Assembly: GCA_024220505.1 (NCBI GenBank)
Contig: JAKZZE010000001.1
Location: 496,001-560,000 of the forward strand
Source of the DNA: Rhizopus arrhizus
Lineage: Eukaryota; Mucoromycota; Mucoromycetes; Mucorales; Rhizopodaceae
Direction: 5' to 3'
DNA length: 64,000 nt
Each line of letters begins with the position of its first letter. The first letter of the stretch is position 1. This document shows positions 46,788 to 58,884 of this stretch, in pieces. Made by a program: the position numbers and the translations under genes. Under the pieces are notes generated by a model, which saw only the letters and a program-made list of their open reading frames with translations, did not search any database and was not told the origin of the DNA.

Positions 46788-47117
46788 TTGGATGTATTGA
46801 GGAAGATTCCAAAATGTCCAGCCCTTTGTTCAATTGATATACTTCCCACAAAGCTCTCTCTCCGAACAAATGCTCTAAATTAAAACACCGCTAGTACCCA
46901 ATTCTTTTATTCCTAAGTTACAATACACAAATTCCTCTGTTTTACATGACACAGAAAACAAATAACATTTTTTTTTTACTTAACATGTTTATGTTTTTTA
47001 TTAATTAAAGCATATTCAATTGCTTGGTCATGTAGTTTTATATTATTCTAGTGCAAAGCATTTCAAATACCGTCGTCTTTAGATTTTGTTCTGAAATACG
47101 ATTAAATAATACTTTTA
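46788..47117. other. RPS25 upstream region and AT-rich spacer
   Basis: 5' leader and promoter DNA of RPS25 (minus strand) followed by T-rich sequence. No further gene seen. Confidence 0.5.
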
Positions 47118-47940
47118 TTTAAAGGCGTAAATGAGCACACGGCGTTTCACGACGCCATAATTACCCAAGCCAGATCGAATAAAACGTAAAAGAAGCTAAA
47201 AAAATCCCTTATGGGAGCAAGAGCAAAAAGAAAAGAAAAGAAAAGGACAGAAGGGAAGTAAGAAATAACTTGTGAAGAAATCACTGTTTAGAAAACGGGT
47301 TTCAGAAAAGGAAGTAATATGATAAAACAAAAGTTGAACGCAATCCTATTTGTCTTTGAGCAGTTCATTGAGCATAATGATATTCATGATACCTTTGTCA
47401 ACGAAAAAGCGGGCAACAGCGCGCTGGACAGGACCTTTTGGGTGTCGGATAGCATAAATGATATGTTGGACAAAGAGGCCACATGCGGCTCACTCCTCAT
47501 TTTGATCGTAATCGTCATAGTAAGGGCTTCGAAGGCTGCTTGGATCCAAAGGATCGTAATCGTCGCGTAAGAAGATCTCGAATTTTTTTCAATTGGGAGC
47601 TGACTTCAGCTTTATTATTGTTATGAGGACTGCTGTTTACATACAGCCGTCGAAGAATGAAACGTAGTTGGCTAATAGGAAGGCGGCCATGTATATTTAG
47701 ATAGTGATATCTAAACCTTTGGCTGGTGGAAGGGAGACTGAAAGTGCAACCGGCAGCTGTTTGGCTAGGAAGGGACTGTGCGTGTATAGACTTGGAAGCT
47801 TTTTGGAGGGAAAATTCAAACTCTGGGGATGGGGACGTTTGGTAGGCGTTTTAAGTTGGCACGGCGAAGGGGAAGCAGATGGGCGGGAAACGGTAGCAGT
47901 AGAGACGCGCGTGGTTGAAGTGGTGAAAGCTTAAGCTAAC
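47118..47940 (-). mobile_element. LINE fragment: decayed ORF1 joined to the family 3' end
   Basis: Minus-strand ORF1 remains: HGRLPISQLRFILRRLYVN, SSQLKK, then after a shift FEIFLRDDYDPLDPSSLRSP and PVQRAVARFFVDKGIMNIIM, all matching the copies at 50.2 and 61.5 kb. It is followed by the shared 3' UTR: TTGCTCCCATAAGGGATTTT near 47205, then GTGCTCATTTACGCC and AAATAAAAG near 47120. No reverse-transcriptase sequence lies between ORF1 and the 3' end. Frameshifts and stops make it inactive. Confidence 0.8.
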
Positions 47941-48120
47941 CGCTCAAGCAGGGAAGCTTTTTTTTTTTTTTTTTTTTTTACAAACTTTTGACATACTTCC
48001 CCAAAACAATTGGCACAAAAATGCAATTCGCTTTGGCACACTTAACCAAAAACATGTTGGCACACATTTTCAAAAATAAATTGACATACTTTCTTTTTAT
48101 AATTCTTGCCACAAAATATG

Positions 48121-49270
48121 TCATTTATATATGAAGATGATTTTGGAAATGCTGTTAACGAGTCAGGACATCATGTATTGGATATGGATGTGGACGAATA
48201 AAACTTCCCGCTTGACTCAGTTATCGATTACAATAAATATATGGCCTTAAAACTACCAGAGCAAGAAAAGATCAATAATGCAGCAAGATAAGACGAATCG
48301 GCAGACAAGCTCGTTAATTCCGCTAAACGGGGACTATATGCAGACTACGGAAATAAGCAAAAAGAAGATCTCTTTTTTCTTGTCTACGAGAAAGATTTAA
48401 CAGCTGGCAAGGCAGCAAAGCAACTGGGAATTTCTATCAGCACTGAATACAATTGGTTGGAAAAAGATCAAAAATACCCTAATGATGAAATACAACCTAA
48501 AGGATCAAAGAACACCCGCACTAGTGGCAGACATCCACTTCTAGATGATGGTCATAAAGAGCATTTGATCAAGTTCGTGGATGACAACCCCTCACCCCCA
48601 TTGGATGATATGTGGATGATTTGACGAGTAATTTTGAAGATTTATCTTTGTCAACGACTACCCTCTACAGCTTTACGACCAAGAACTGTATTTTCATCCA
48701 TGAATCAGCCTTTCATATTAACCTCAAATAAAATAACGTGTGGTCCAAAAAAGGCACCCGAGCAGAGGTAATAGTGCCTCAAACAAGAGCAAAAACAACA
48801 GCGGTTTTGGGTGCTATATCTGCTCTTGGTGCCATCAATATTAAAGTACGTCGACCATAGGCTCCTTCAAAAAAAACGAAAAGCTACAGGGCCATCTGGA
48901 ATGAAAGTATCAACTGGAACTGTCACATTGCCTATTACAATTTCATTAGCAACATGTTGAATATTTTGGATAGGCACCCAAAAACGAAAGGCAGTTTCAT
49001 CATCCTGGAAAATATCACAATACACACAGCATCAGATATTGCCAGATCTATTAGAAGCCGTGGGTACCAATGCGTTTTTGTGCCTCCGTATTCGCCTGAG
49101 CTCAATCCTATTGAACAATTCCGGTCCGTTTGCAAGAGCAAACTCAAACGGGAAAAGTTGCTGCAAGAAGAAATTTTCACGTCACAAATTGCAATGTTAC
49201 TCATAGAAACCTTATTGAAGACTATCAAGAATTTTGCCATTATTCTGCTACTAGAATTGCAGATTGTTTA
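48121..49270 (+). pseudogene. Dead Tc1/mariner (IS630-like) DDE transposase
   Basis: From ATGTCATTTATATATGAAG the reading frame gives an acidic leader with two in-frame stops. A helix-turn-helix segment follows (DLTAGKAAKQLGISISTEYN, W), then another stop near 48620. The catalytic region resumes at 48954: SFIILENITIHTASDIARSI, VFVPPYSPELNPIEQF, SKLKREKLLQEEI. The usual aspartate in the ILDN box is Glu here, and FW after NPIEQ is FR. Multiple stops, at least one frameshift and the altered catalytic residue show it is inactive. Terminal inverted repeats were not located by eye. Confidence 0.85.
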
Positions 49271-49328
49271 GATAAACGAACTCTATGATATACACTTTTT
49301 CCTAAGAATATTCATGTAGCATCGCGTG

Positions 49329-49331
<3 letters not shown>

Positions 49332-49367
<36 letters not shown>
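49332..49367. repeat. 36-base poly(T) tract
   Basis: Uninterrupted T run between the transposase relic and the next LINE copy; a shorter T run lies at 47958-47979 on the other side. Both may be tails of older minus-strand retro-insertions. Confidence 0.85.
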
Positions 49368-49816
49368 CAAACATGGTTGCTGGTATGAACAAAGCAGAGT
49401 GTGGTTCAAACAGCCGTAGAATTTGGAAGAAGAAGCGTCGCGCATGTCTTTTCAATATTTTCAACACCAAATAACGTTTATTAATCAACTGTTTATGTAA
49501 TTCACTAATTATTGTGTGTTTGAATATGAATAGGTATGTATAGATATGGATAGGTTAGATTTAAATGCCGGAGGAGCTATCATACAGCAAAGTGTTTCTT
49601 TTTTTTTATTGTTATAGTACTCCATGCCTGTAACACGACGACTAGTGATACTTATTAACAACTGCTTCCTATGTTACGAAACTGATTTTACTACTCCACA
49701 GAGCTTGCGGAAACATCTTGTGAATGCGCAGCAACTACAACTTTTGGTCGTTCTTCAGGAATGAAACACCGAGACACCAATGACATTCTATATCTTTCAA
49801 AAGAAAAATCATCCAA

Positions 49817-51105
49817 ATGTTGAAATATATAGCACTTGCCCTTCCTACGATTCCCGTTCCATTCAAGTTGAAAATCTTAAGATGCACATTGAAACAGAGC
49901 ACTAATATAATAAGAGAAGAATTTCAACAAGAGTGTCAATCCAAGAAAATTCGTACAGAAGACGTTTCTTTTGCCACTTTCAGTAGTATCGTTACGTTTA
50001 CAGCGATACTCGAAAGCTTTTTTGCACCACAACAGCAAGCAACTCCAATAATTTCAGGCAGGCTTAGCTACTGCTCATGCTAAGATGCGCAAGTTACAAC
50101 AAGAGAACATTTTCTTACGGAAATAACATGCCTTGAAGCCGTCAACCACAGACATTCCACCTTCTCCATCTGAGGGTACTACATCTCCAACCGTTTCTTT
50201 CCTCCCTCGTAACCTTCTCATCCTATCCAAAGCCCTCTTCCCCTTTGCATAACAACGCCTCCACTCCTCCGCCTAAGTTTTCTAAGTCTAAACACGATAA
50301 TTCCCAATCTAGCCTGACTGCTATTGCCAGGCAATTTTCTTCACCTGCTGAATCAACAGGCTTTAAGCTCATCCATGTATCCATTCGATACCGCCTCCCT
50401 CTACAACAATTACGCTCCAACCTCAGCAGATTACACATTAACACCCGTCGAATTTTGGATATTCATTATTCAGACAGAAATTTAGTCAGCTTCCTTATCC
50501 ACATTGGCTATGAAACTGAGCTCCGTTCACAATTGAAAAAATTCAACATCACAGTCCGTAATGATTTCGATCCTTTAGATCCATCAACCATTCGCGACCC
50601 TACTTTCGTCAGTGAACCCATTGACTGTAAAGTACAACGTGCTCGCAAAGCATTCCTCCATAGAATCTGTGTCGCCCTCCGACGATTCAGGACTCCCATT
50701 TACAATGCTGTTGCCAACTTCTTTGTCCAGTTTGGCCTCATTGACCTCGACAAATTAGCATTGTATGACCTTGCCCCAACATACAAGTACCGCACAGGAT
50801 ATATCTTTGACCATGTATAGACTCTGTGGATAAATAACTAACATGTTCATCCAACTGCTTGTACCATCCTTTATGAACTTAACTACCTACTTTACATAAA
50901 AAGATCCGCCAACATCGTTAGCCGGCCTCACACTGATGCCTATGACACGCCTTTCCCTCATTCCTCATTCACTTCCTTTTTTCTTTTTTTGTCCTTGCTC
51001 CCGTAAGGGATTTTTTAGCTTCTTTACATCTCACTTGACCTGACTTGGGCAGTTATGATGTCTTGAAACACCGCGTGCTCATTTAAGCCTGCAAATAAAA
51101 TATTT
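49817..51105 (+). mobile_element. LINE copy with ORF1 and 3' end but no reverse transcriptase
   Basis: ORF1-type coding sequence followed directly by the family 3' UTR. The upstream part (49817-50240) has decayed coiled-coil sequence (AHAKMRKLQQENIFLRK). The 3' UTR has TTGCTCCCGTAAGGGATTTT at about 50997, then GTGCTCATTTAAGCC and AAATAAAAT near 51090-51102. The distance from the ORF1 stop to the hairpin is about 175 bases, so the entire ORF2 is absent. Confidence 0.82.
50245..50820 (+). CDS. LINE ORF1 domain protein
   Basis: 191 codons, open. Core: YRLPLQQLRSNLSRLHINTR, RILDIHYSDRNLVSFLIHIG, YETELRSQLKKFNITVRNDF, DPLDPSTIRDPTF. The same segments occur in order in the frames at 61.3-61.9 kb (minus) and 47.3-47.7 kb (minus), so this is a family-wide ORF1 module, perhaps an RRM-like nucleic-acid-binding fold. 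The Met at 50245 is inside the original ORF1; upstream in the same element the frame is broken. It may be expressed, but transposition would need ORF2 from another copy. Confidence 0.7.
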   Translation: MHNNASTPPPKFSKSKHDNSQSSLTAIARQFSSPAESTGFKLIHVSIRYRLPLQQLRSNLSRLHINTRRILDIHYSDRNLVSFLIHIGYETELRSQLKKFNITVRNDFDPLDPSTIRDPTFVSEPIDCKVQRARKAFLHRICVALRRFRTPIYNAVANFFVQFGLIDLDKLALYDLAPTYKYRTGYIFDHV

Positions 51106-51252
51106 AGTTTAAAAGTACACCATTTCCGGAAATAGATTGCACAAACTACTAAGCAGTAATACAGAAATGAAACGCAAGCTGCTTAGCATGCTTCTGCTTA
51201 GTTATAAATTAAAATATTTATTTTACAGTCTTCTTTTTAATAAATATTACCA

Positions 51253-52732
51253 ATGGAGATAAATGAAGGACAACACGCGCTTTTAAAAAAAGGCAATGAC
51301 TGTAGCTGTACAGCTAGTACTGCAAATGATGTTTTTTCTGTTTGTGAAGTTTTGGTTGTAAGCAATATGTCAAGAACTAATGCAAATAAACCAAAAGTAC
51401 TAATAAACAAAATAAAGGTTTCACATTGCCTCTGGACTTTTTTGGTACACACCAAACGAATCAGATCTGAAGCAGTCTTTCTTCAGTTTTGTATTTATAT
51501 CTTGCCTATATTCTTCGCTTTAGTATGTATACCCAGCTATATGCGTCTTATCAGTCCTTTTTACACATTCATAATTATTCTAATATCGAATCCACTATTG
51601 ATGGGATATCCTGCTGTAGAGTCAAACAACAAAATATCTATAAAAAACCAATTACCTTGTCTGACAGTCTACCGTGCAGGAATAATGATAATGGCATGTA
51701 TTACACAATTTGCGTCTATGTTCCAAGTTTTCCCTGGAAAGTATTCTCAAGTTGTAACATTTGGGACACCTTTAGTAAATCTTTATTTTAATTCTCTTTA
51801 TTTAATACTAACCATGTAAAAGATGGATGCTGGTGTAGGCTCATTTGCATTGTCTCATGGTATAATTGTATCACAATCCTATCATAAAACTGATGTGTGG
51901 AAATCCCTTCGATCTGGATCGACTCTTGCTGCTTTAGTCATTTCCTATTGGGCGTATGCAAAGGACTTTGAGTATAATCATTCAGATATTGGTTTATATT
52001 TGGTTTTTGCCTTAAGTCTTCTTCCACCTTTTCTAGTGCTGTTAAGGTCCTTACGAAGACTCGTTCCATTCCTTGTACCTGCTCTTTTTACTGCTGTTGC
52101 ATACGAATATGCATTAAAAAGAGACATGCTGGATACACAAAAATGGGGTGGCTTCTTTGGTCTTCTTTCCCTTTTCTTGTTTGGTCTTCAAATTGGAGAA
52201 AGCATTTTTAAAGCCAAAGACGAGCTTCTTGTTGATCTGAAATCTGATTCAACTTTCCATCTGGGTATTATTACGTTTTTAGCAAACATCTTCAGTATGA
52301 TCTGGGAGTATACAAGTTCAGAGTATGGAGTATCGCGTAAAACGGTAAAGAAAAGAAAAAAAAAGTAGAGTATTTTATATTAAACAAAGATAGGCCAATC
52401 TTCCTTATGTATTTTGGATACTTTCTTTGAATGGAGTTATACTTATATGGACTGTTCTGCTTGATAAAACATATAAACTAGTAAAAGCGCCAAGTTTGTT
52501 AGAAGGCATGAATGACAATAGTCTATTGATGTTTTTATTAGTAATAACTCTTTGGAAAAGTTGAACTATTATTAATCACATATGAACATAGGCCAACTTT
52601 TTGACATGGATCATCCAAATGACTGTGGTGACAGAGTGCATGGAATTTTGGTCCTCGATCGTCCTTAACATTTGTTATCTATTAGTTATTATTATTGTAC
52701 CATGGACAGTATGGTATATGAAATCAAAATAA
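51253..52732 (+). CDS. GWT1: GPI-anchor inositol acyltransferase (GWT1/PIG-W)
   Basis: Four exons: 51253-51774, 51823-52344, 52394-52540, 52592-52732; 443 residues, introns 48-51 nt, phase 0 throughout. Conserved features: LTVYRAGIMIMACITQFA, FQVFPGKYSQVVTFGTPL joined to MDAGVGSFALSHGIIVS (the Gwt1 hallmark F.VE.(F/W)GTSLMD.GVGSF), SLRSGSTLAALVI, SRKT joined to ANLPYVFWILSLNGVI and LLMFLLANFLTWIIQMT. At least ten membrane segments. It adds the acyl chain to glucosaminyl-phosphatidylinositol in the ER, an essential step for GPI-anchored wall proteins. The N-terminal 45 residues (MEINEGQHALLKKGNDC) are less conserved and lack an obvious KE.FV.G..G.(S/T) box. Confidence 0.93.
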
Positions 52733-53186
52733 ACTTATTATACTCTGCATACACCAATCATATTAGTCGATCACCTCATCCTCCTCTTCCTTTTGTTAAC
52801 TGAGTATAAAAATAAAAAAAAACCGTGCCCCTTCTCTTTTTTTTTTCTTTCCCTTTTGTATAAACCTTTTTCTTTTCTATTTTAAACACAAAAGAAGCAT
52901 ACCCCCTTTTACACTTTGTTGTAAAACAAGAATAATTTGAAAAGAAAAAAAAGAAGAAAATCTATTGTATTCTCTTTCTTTCTTTTGAACGTATATATTT
53001 CTTTACCTTTTGTTTATAAGCTTATTTTATTATTTTTTAAACATTTTCTACATTAAGTAGATCTATTGATTCATTTCCTTTGACATTTTTTAAAAAGATT
53101 ACTTTTTATTCTTTACATCACATTGGTAAGCTTTAATCTATCTATGAAAACGCGCTTTATTTACTTAAACACATTTGCTTAGAAAC

Positions 53187-56100
53187 ATGTCTTCTGTAAA
53201 TAACACATCCAATCTTGATCACTTTTCTGACTCTGAGGAAGAAAGTGTTCAAAACACAATGTACAACAGAATGTCTGGTAAGCGATTGCCTAGAAACTTA
53301 CCTCCCATGCCGACAACCGATGATGAGCTATCACTTTCACCTGTATCCTCTATTTTATCCTCTGATGAAGAGCAAGTCACTGAGCAAGGTAGTACAGAAC
53401 ATGATGCTTATTATAATGACCCTGAATTATATGGCTTAAGACGTTCACATCGTCAGCGAACAGCTGCAAATGTAAAAAACAAAAAAAAAATTTTTTTTAC
53501 TTCTCTGTGTAATAATGATTTTCTCCTATATTTTTTTTTTCTCCATGTAGACTGATGATGAAGATACGTATCAGTCCTCACAAGAAGAGCAAGAAGAAGA
53601 GGAAGAAGAGGCCTACACAACAGCAAGTGAATCGTCTGCTGAAAATGTTTCTGATGATGATTATTACGATGCACCAGCTAAACCAAAAAAACAAAAAGTT
53701 GTTAATGTCAATAAACAAGCCTCAACCACCAACACTGGACGTAGATTAAAACAAAGAGGTACATTTTTATTTGTGTTCATAGTAAAATCTGTTTACTTAT
53801 TTATGTTACATTACTTTTCCTACTATTTGATTGTTTCACAGTGAATCATGAAACAGATTCTGACGGGTCTGAAAGCAGTGACTCAGATGACGATTGGGGA
53901 ACAAAAAAGAAAACAACCAGACGAAAATTAAAACAAAGACGCACAATAGGTAAATATGCATACCAAAAAATAAAAATAAAAAGAACAATAAGCTCATACA
54001 TATTCTACTCTGACTGTTCAGATACTATCTCAGCGAATGATTACGCTCGCCATTCTACTCGCACACGAAAAGTAACAAACTATAATCTTAATGATATTTA
54101 TGGTTTATCGGATGAAGACGAAGATACAGTGAAAGTTCCAATAGTTAAAGAGGATGAGCAAGAAGATGAAGATGCCATTGAAATGGTTTTGGATCACAAA
54201 GTCATTGAAGGCAGCAGTAAAGTTGTATAACTTCTAATAAAATTCATTAAAGCTTATACTAATCCATACTATATAGAATCTGAGCCAATTGATTTTGAGT
54301 CTAACGTTGATTTTCAAATCAAGTGGAAAAACTACTCTCACCTTCATAATACTTGGGAGTCCTTTGCCTACTTAAAGTCCTTCAAAGGCTTCCGAAGGGT
54401 TGAAAATTACATTAATCGAATCAAGGATGAAATGGCCTTCCGCAGAAATGTATCTAAGGAAGAAATTGAACAACAAGATATCAATATATCTCGTCTCCGT
54501 GAAGAAATCAAAGAATGGTCTACAGTTGAACGTGTTACTGCTGCAAAAGGCCAACCATGTGATCAATACTTTGTCAAATGGAAGCGTCTTCACTATGATG
54601 AATGTACATGGGAAGATGCAGCGGATATCAACTCTGAATATCAATGGGCTATTGATGAATTCTGGGAGCGTGAACAAAATGTGAAAATACCCCACCGCTC
54701 TACAGCATACCCAAAGAATCAGCGTCCTACTTTCCATGCATTCAAAACACAGCCAGAGTATATCCGTGGTGGCGAACTTCGTGATTATCAACTCCATGGT
54801 GTTAACTGGATGTACTGGCTCTGGTGTAAAAACCGTAATGGCATCCTTGCTGATGAGATGGGTCTTGGTAAAACAGTACAAACTATCAGTTTTTTTAATG
54901 TGCTTTATCATAAGCAAAAACTTTATGGACCCTTCCTTGTTGTCGTTCCTCTTTCTACATCTGACAATTGGATGAATGAATTCAAACAGTGGGCTCCTGA
55001 GATGAACGTTATTTGCTACCTTGGTAACCGTGCTTCCCGTGAAGCCATTCGTAACACTGAATTCTACGTCTCTGGCACTAACAAAATCAAATTTAATATT
55101 CTCATTACAACATACGAGATTGTGCTCAAGGACAAGGACATCCTTGGTAGCATTCGCTGGCAATACCTTGCTGTAGATGAAGCTCACCGTCTCAAGAACT
55201 CCGACTCTCAATTATATGAAGCCCTTTCTGGCTTTTCCACCGCCAACCGTCTCCTCATCACTGGCACTCCACTTCAAATAGCATAAAAGAACTACTTGCC
55301 CTGGTTCGTTTCTTAATGCCCAGTATGGACCTAAGTCAATATAGTTTTGATCTTGATGTAGAAGATGCTAACCAAGAAGAAAAAATTAAAGCCCTTCATG
55401 AACAGCTCAAATCCATCATGTTGCGTCGTCTCAAGAAGGATGTTGAGAAATCGTTACCTAATAAGACTGAAAGAATCCTGCGTGTTCAATTGAGCGAAAT
55501 GCAAAAATCCTACTACAAGGGTATCTTAACCAGAAACTTTGACTTCCTTGCCAGCAGTTGTGAAAACAAAAAGCAATGGCTTAATATCGCTGTCGAGCTC
55601 AAGAAGGCTAGTAACCATCCTTTCTTGTTCCCTGATGCCGAGAAACATACAATGGATCGTATGGAGCAATTGAAAGGACTTGTTGAGAACAGTGGTAAGA
55701 TGGTATTACTGGATAAGTTGTTGACAAGAATGAAGACAGATGGACACCGTGTGCTTATCTTTTCTCAAATGGTGATGATGCTGGACATCTTGTCTGATTA
55801 CATGACTCTCAGAGGCCATCCTTTCCAACGTCTTGACGGTTCAACAAAACCCGAAGAGCGTAATAAGGCCATTGAACATTTCAATGCTCCTGATAGCCCT
55901 GATTTTGTTTTCTTGCTGTCAACTCGTGCAGGCGGTATGGGTATCAACCTGGTGACTGCAGACACTGTCATTATTTTTGACTCTGATTGGAACCCACAGA
56001 ATGACCTTCAAGCCATGTCTCGTGCTCATCGTATTGGTCAAACTAAGTCTGTTAATGTTTATCGCTTTGTATCCAAAGGCACAATGGAAGAAGATATTAT

Positions 56101-57913
56101 TGAACGTGCAAAAAGAAAGATGGTTCTTGAATACTGTATTATTAAACAAATGGACACCTCTGGCTACTCTCTCTTGGCTGAGCATTCTCTTAAAACTGCC
56201 TCTGGCAAAAACCGAGACCTTCCTTTTCAGAACCAAGAACTATCTGCCATTTTGAAATTTGGTGCTAAAAACATGTTTCAGTCAAATGAGCCTACTGAGC
56301 AGCTTAATGATATGGACTTAGATGATATTTTGGCTCGTGCAGAGCAAACTGAAACAATGGATGAAAACGATAGCACAGCCTTAGGTTCTGAAGACTTTTT
56401 AGCTCAATTCAAAATTACCGATTATGGAGGCACAGCAGATGACCTTACATGGGAAGATATTATTCCTCAATCAGAGGTACAAAAGGTGAAGGATGAACAA
56501 ACGCAACAGGAAATGGAGGCAATGTATTCCCGCGCCGCAAAGAAAGGTCGAGTGATCTATAATGAAAGTCATCCAGACGAAAAGGTTGACGATGAGGAAG
56601 TAAACGAAACAGCCAAGGATGCCAAGAAACGCAAGAGACCCACAGGCGCATCATCATCTAGTAACAAGAGACGACAAACGGTAGAAATTACCGAGCGAGA
56701 TCGTCGTGCTGTGGTCAGAGCGATATTGAAGTATGGTGATTTAGAATCTCGCTATGAAGAGATAATGAGTGATTTTGATTTGGGAGCAAAGAGCAAAGAC
56801 GATGTTGTTGACCTATACCTGGACCTAATATCTGAATGTAAAACTAAAGTGCGCGAGCAAGTGATGGAGGCGAAAAAGATTCCCAAAGGAAAAAGCATAT
56901 CTTATAGCGACTTGTTGAAAGAGCTGCGACATACCAAGCAAAAGGCAATATTGTTTACCTGGAAGGATATTCAAAGCGTCAATGCTGGTCAAATACTTCA
57001 AAGACATCATGATATGAAAATATTGGCTAAACGGCTTTCTTTATTGTCAGATCTAACAAAGTTTCGTGTGCCAATGTTGGCTAAGCGAGTACAAGGCTGG
57101 TCTTGTAGTTGGGGACCAAAAGAAGATGCAATGTTACTTGTTGGAGTTTATAAGTATGGTTTTGGGTCATGGCAGCAAATACAAGGTGACCTTCCTCTAG
57201 GACTTGGAGAAAAATTCTTTATTTCAACGAACGATGACAACGACAAAAGAACACCTAAAGCGATTCATCTGGTGAGAAGAGCAGACCAGATGCTAAAGAT
57301 TTTAGCAGAGGAAGATGAATTGAGAAAAGAGAAAACCCATACAAAAGTAACAAAAAGAGTACCCAACTCATCCAAACATGCTTCTGGTAGCTCTTCCAAA
57401 TATGACCGTACAAGTACTCCAAATGATACACCTAAGCGCGCTTCACCATCATCATCAAGAAGTGTAACAGCACATGAGGAAACAAAGAAAAATGACAGAA
57501 AGAGAAAGCAACGTTCCAAAGATGATGAAGAAGAAAGACCAGCAAAACGTCATGAGAAAGAAAGAGAATGGGAATCAAAAACCAATAAAGAAGCTGCTGA
57601 TATGAAACCATCAGCATATCGTGCAATGATTCCCGTTGAACGACACCTTCATAGGCTAAAATACGATTCACGAGAAGAAGAAGGTGCGAAAAAAGCAAAG
57701 CTGATTCGTGAATGTATTGGAAAGATTGGAGGGCACATTGAGGACTTGACGAAGAAATACCATGATGACACCGGTTTTTCTACTTCACTCTGGAAATATA
57801 CAGCAAAACACTTTCCTGGTGATGTAACCGCTACGGACGTAGCAAACCTGTATACAAAAATGAAGCAAGTCGAAAAGGAGCTTGCGGCCAAGGAAGGTAA
57901 AGAGAAGAAATAA
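53187..57913 (+). CDS. CHD1: CHD1-type chromatin remodelling ATPase with a one-base frameshift
   Basis: Exons 53187-53471, 53551-53758, 53842-53949, 54022-54216, 54277-57913. The intron 53950-54021 is 72 nt and in phase, so it could be retained. About 1477 residues if the frame is restored. Acidic N terminus, two chromodomains ([34 protein letters not shown]) and a Snf2 ATPase ([31 protein letters not shown]-lobe [32 protein letters not shown]). SANT/SLIDE-like and CHCT (DUF4208) domains lie near the C terminus ([23 protein letters not shown]). One A is missing in CTTCAAATAGC near 55276-55278: the family reads LQNSIKELL, here LQIA-stop. Everything after is open to the end. It spaces nucleosomes on transcribed genes and reads H3K4 methylation. 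Either a true lesion or a base-calling error. Confidence 0.9.
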
Positions 57914-58884
57914 GTTCTAGTTAAAAAAAACTAGGCTGGTTATTCTATTGTAAATTATGTATTTAAGAATAAACAAAAATTGATTTATATGATAACTTTG
58001 ATGATTTTTTACATGCTTTTCTATATTTTTTTTTTTCTTTATTTCTTAGGCATGCATGTGATACGGATTTTTGCTGTTGCTGCTTGTTTTCAACCATAAC
58101 ATCAAGAGATTCATTTGTGTTACTCCTCTAAACAATACTTTTACATTTTTTATATTCCTGTTCTTGTTCAATATAACTTATATGACAGCTTTCTCTCCCT
58201 TATAAGCTTATTTTTCATTGCTATCTTGTCCTTTCGTATCCATCTACTGGAAAAGGAAATAAACTGAATTGGTTACGCAAACTTTGACATAAAAAAAACC
58301 AGTTTGAGCCTTCCCTCCCATCTTACACACACAGCATTCTGAAACGCTTTAAAAAAAAGATGTTGTTTCATGTAGTTTTAAGCACTCACTTCTGATGCTT
58401 TCTTCGCCAGTCCAGTTAAAGTGCGTACTCTTATACGCTCCTCTTTGCCTATATGAAGGCTAATTCACTTTGCCCTCTCCCTGTTACTATTGTGTTAGAT
58501 TCAAATTAAATGAAGTAACATTTTAATTGACTTGTAAAACAATAATAAAAAACTTTAATTTCTTCTTTCAGGCTTTTCCGTGTGTAGTAAACATTACGTG
58601 ATTTGAGCTGATAACAGATAGTCAATAATCAATAAGCAATTTTTAGAGTTAGGCTTTATGCGGCACAAGTGTGACGAAAATAGAAATTCTTTTAATCAAA
58701 CTGTACCACTTGACGAAGAAAGTTCGGACCTGAACTAAGTTCATATCCTCAATATTTTTGACCACAAAATCAAGAAAACCAAAAACATATAAATAACAAC
58801 AATTTATCAAGTATTATTATTACCTTATCCAAATAAATCTCCTTTTTATTTTATTTTTTTTATTTTACTTTTATTCAATTCAGA
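57914..58884. other. Intergenic; nothing recognised
   Basis: CHD1 3' region and AT-rich spacer with CT-rich stretches. A CT-rich leader precedes 58885. Confidence 0.55.

Noticed and set aside
47319..47934. Two plus-strand frames (83 and 76 codons) as genes
   Set aside because: They are antisense to the decayed LINE ORF1 on the minus strand, which explains the sequence better.
53950..54021. Extra lysine/tyrosine-rich insert in CHD1
   Set aside because: It has a good GTAAAT donor and TTCAG acceptor and is a multiple of three, so it is more likely a short intron than coding, although retention cannot be excluded.
55270..55290. Programmed frameshift in CHD1
   Set aside because: CTTCAAATAGC is not a known slippery heptamer, no pseudoknot is apparent, and CHD1 homologues are not known to use recoding. 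A plain one-base deletion or error is simpler.
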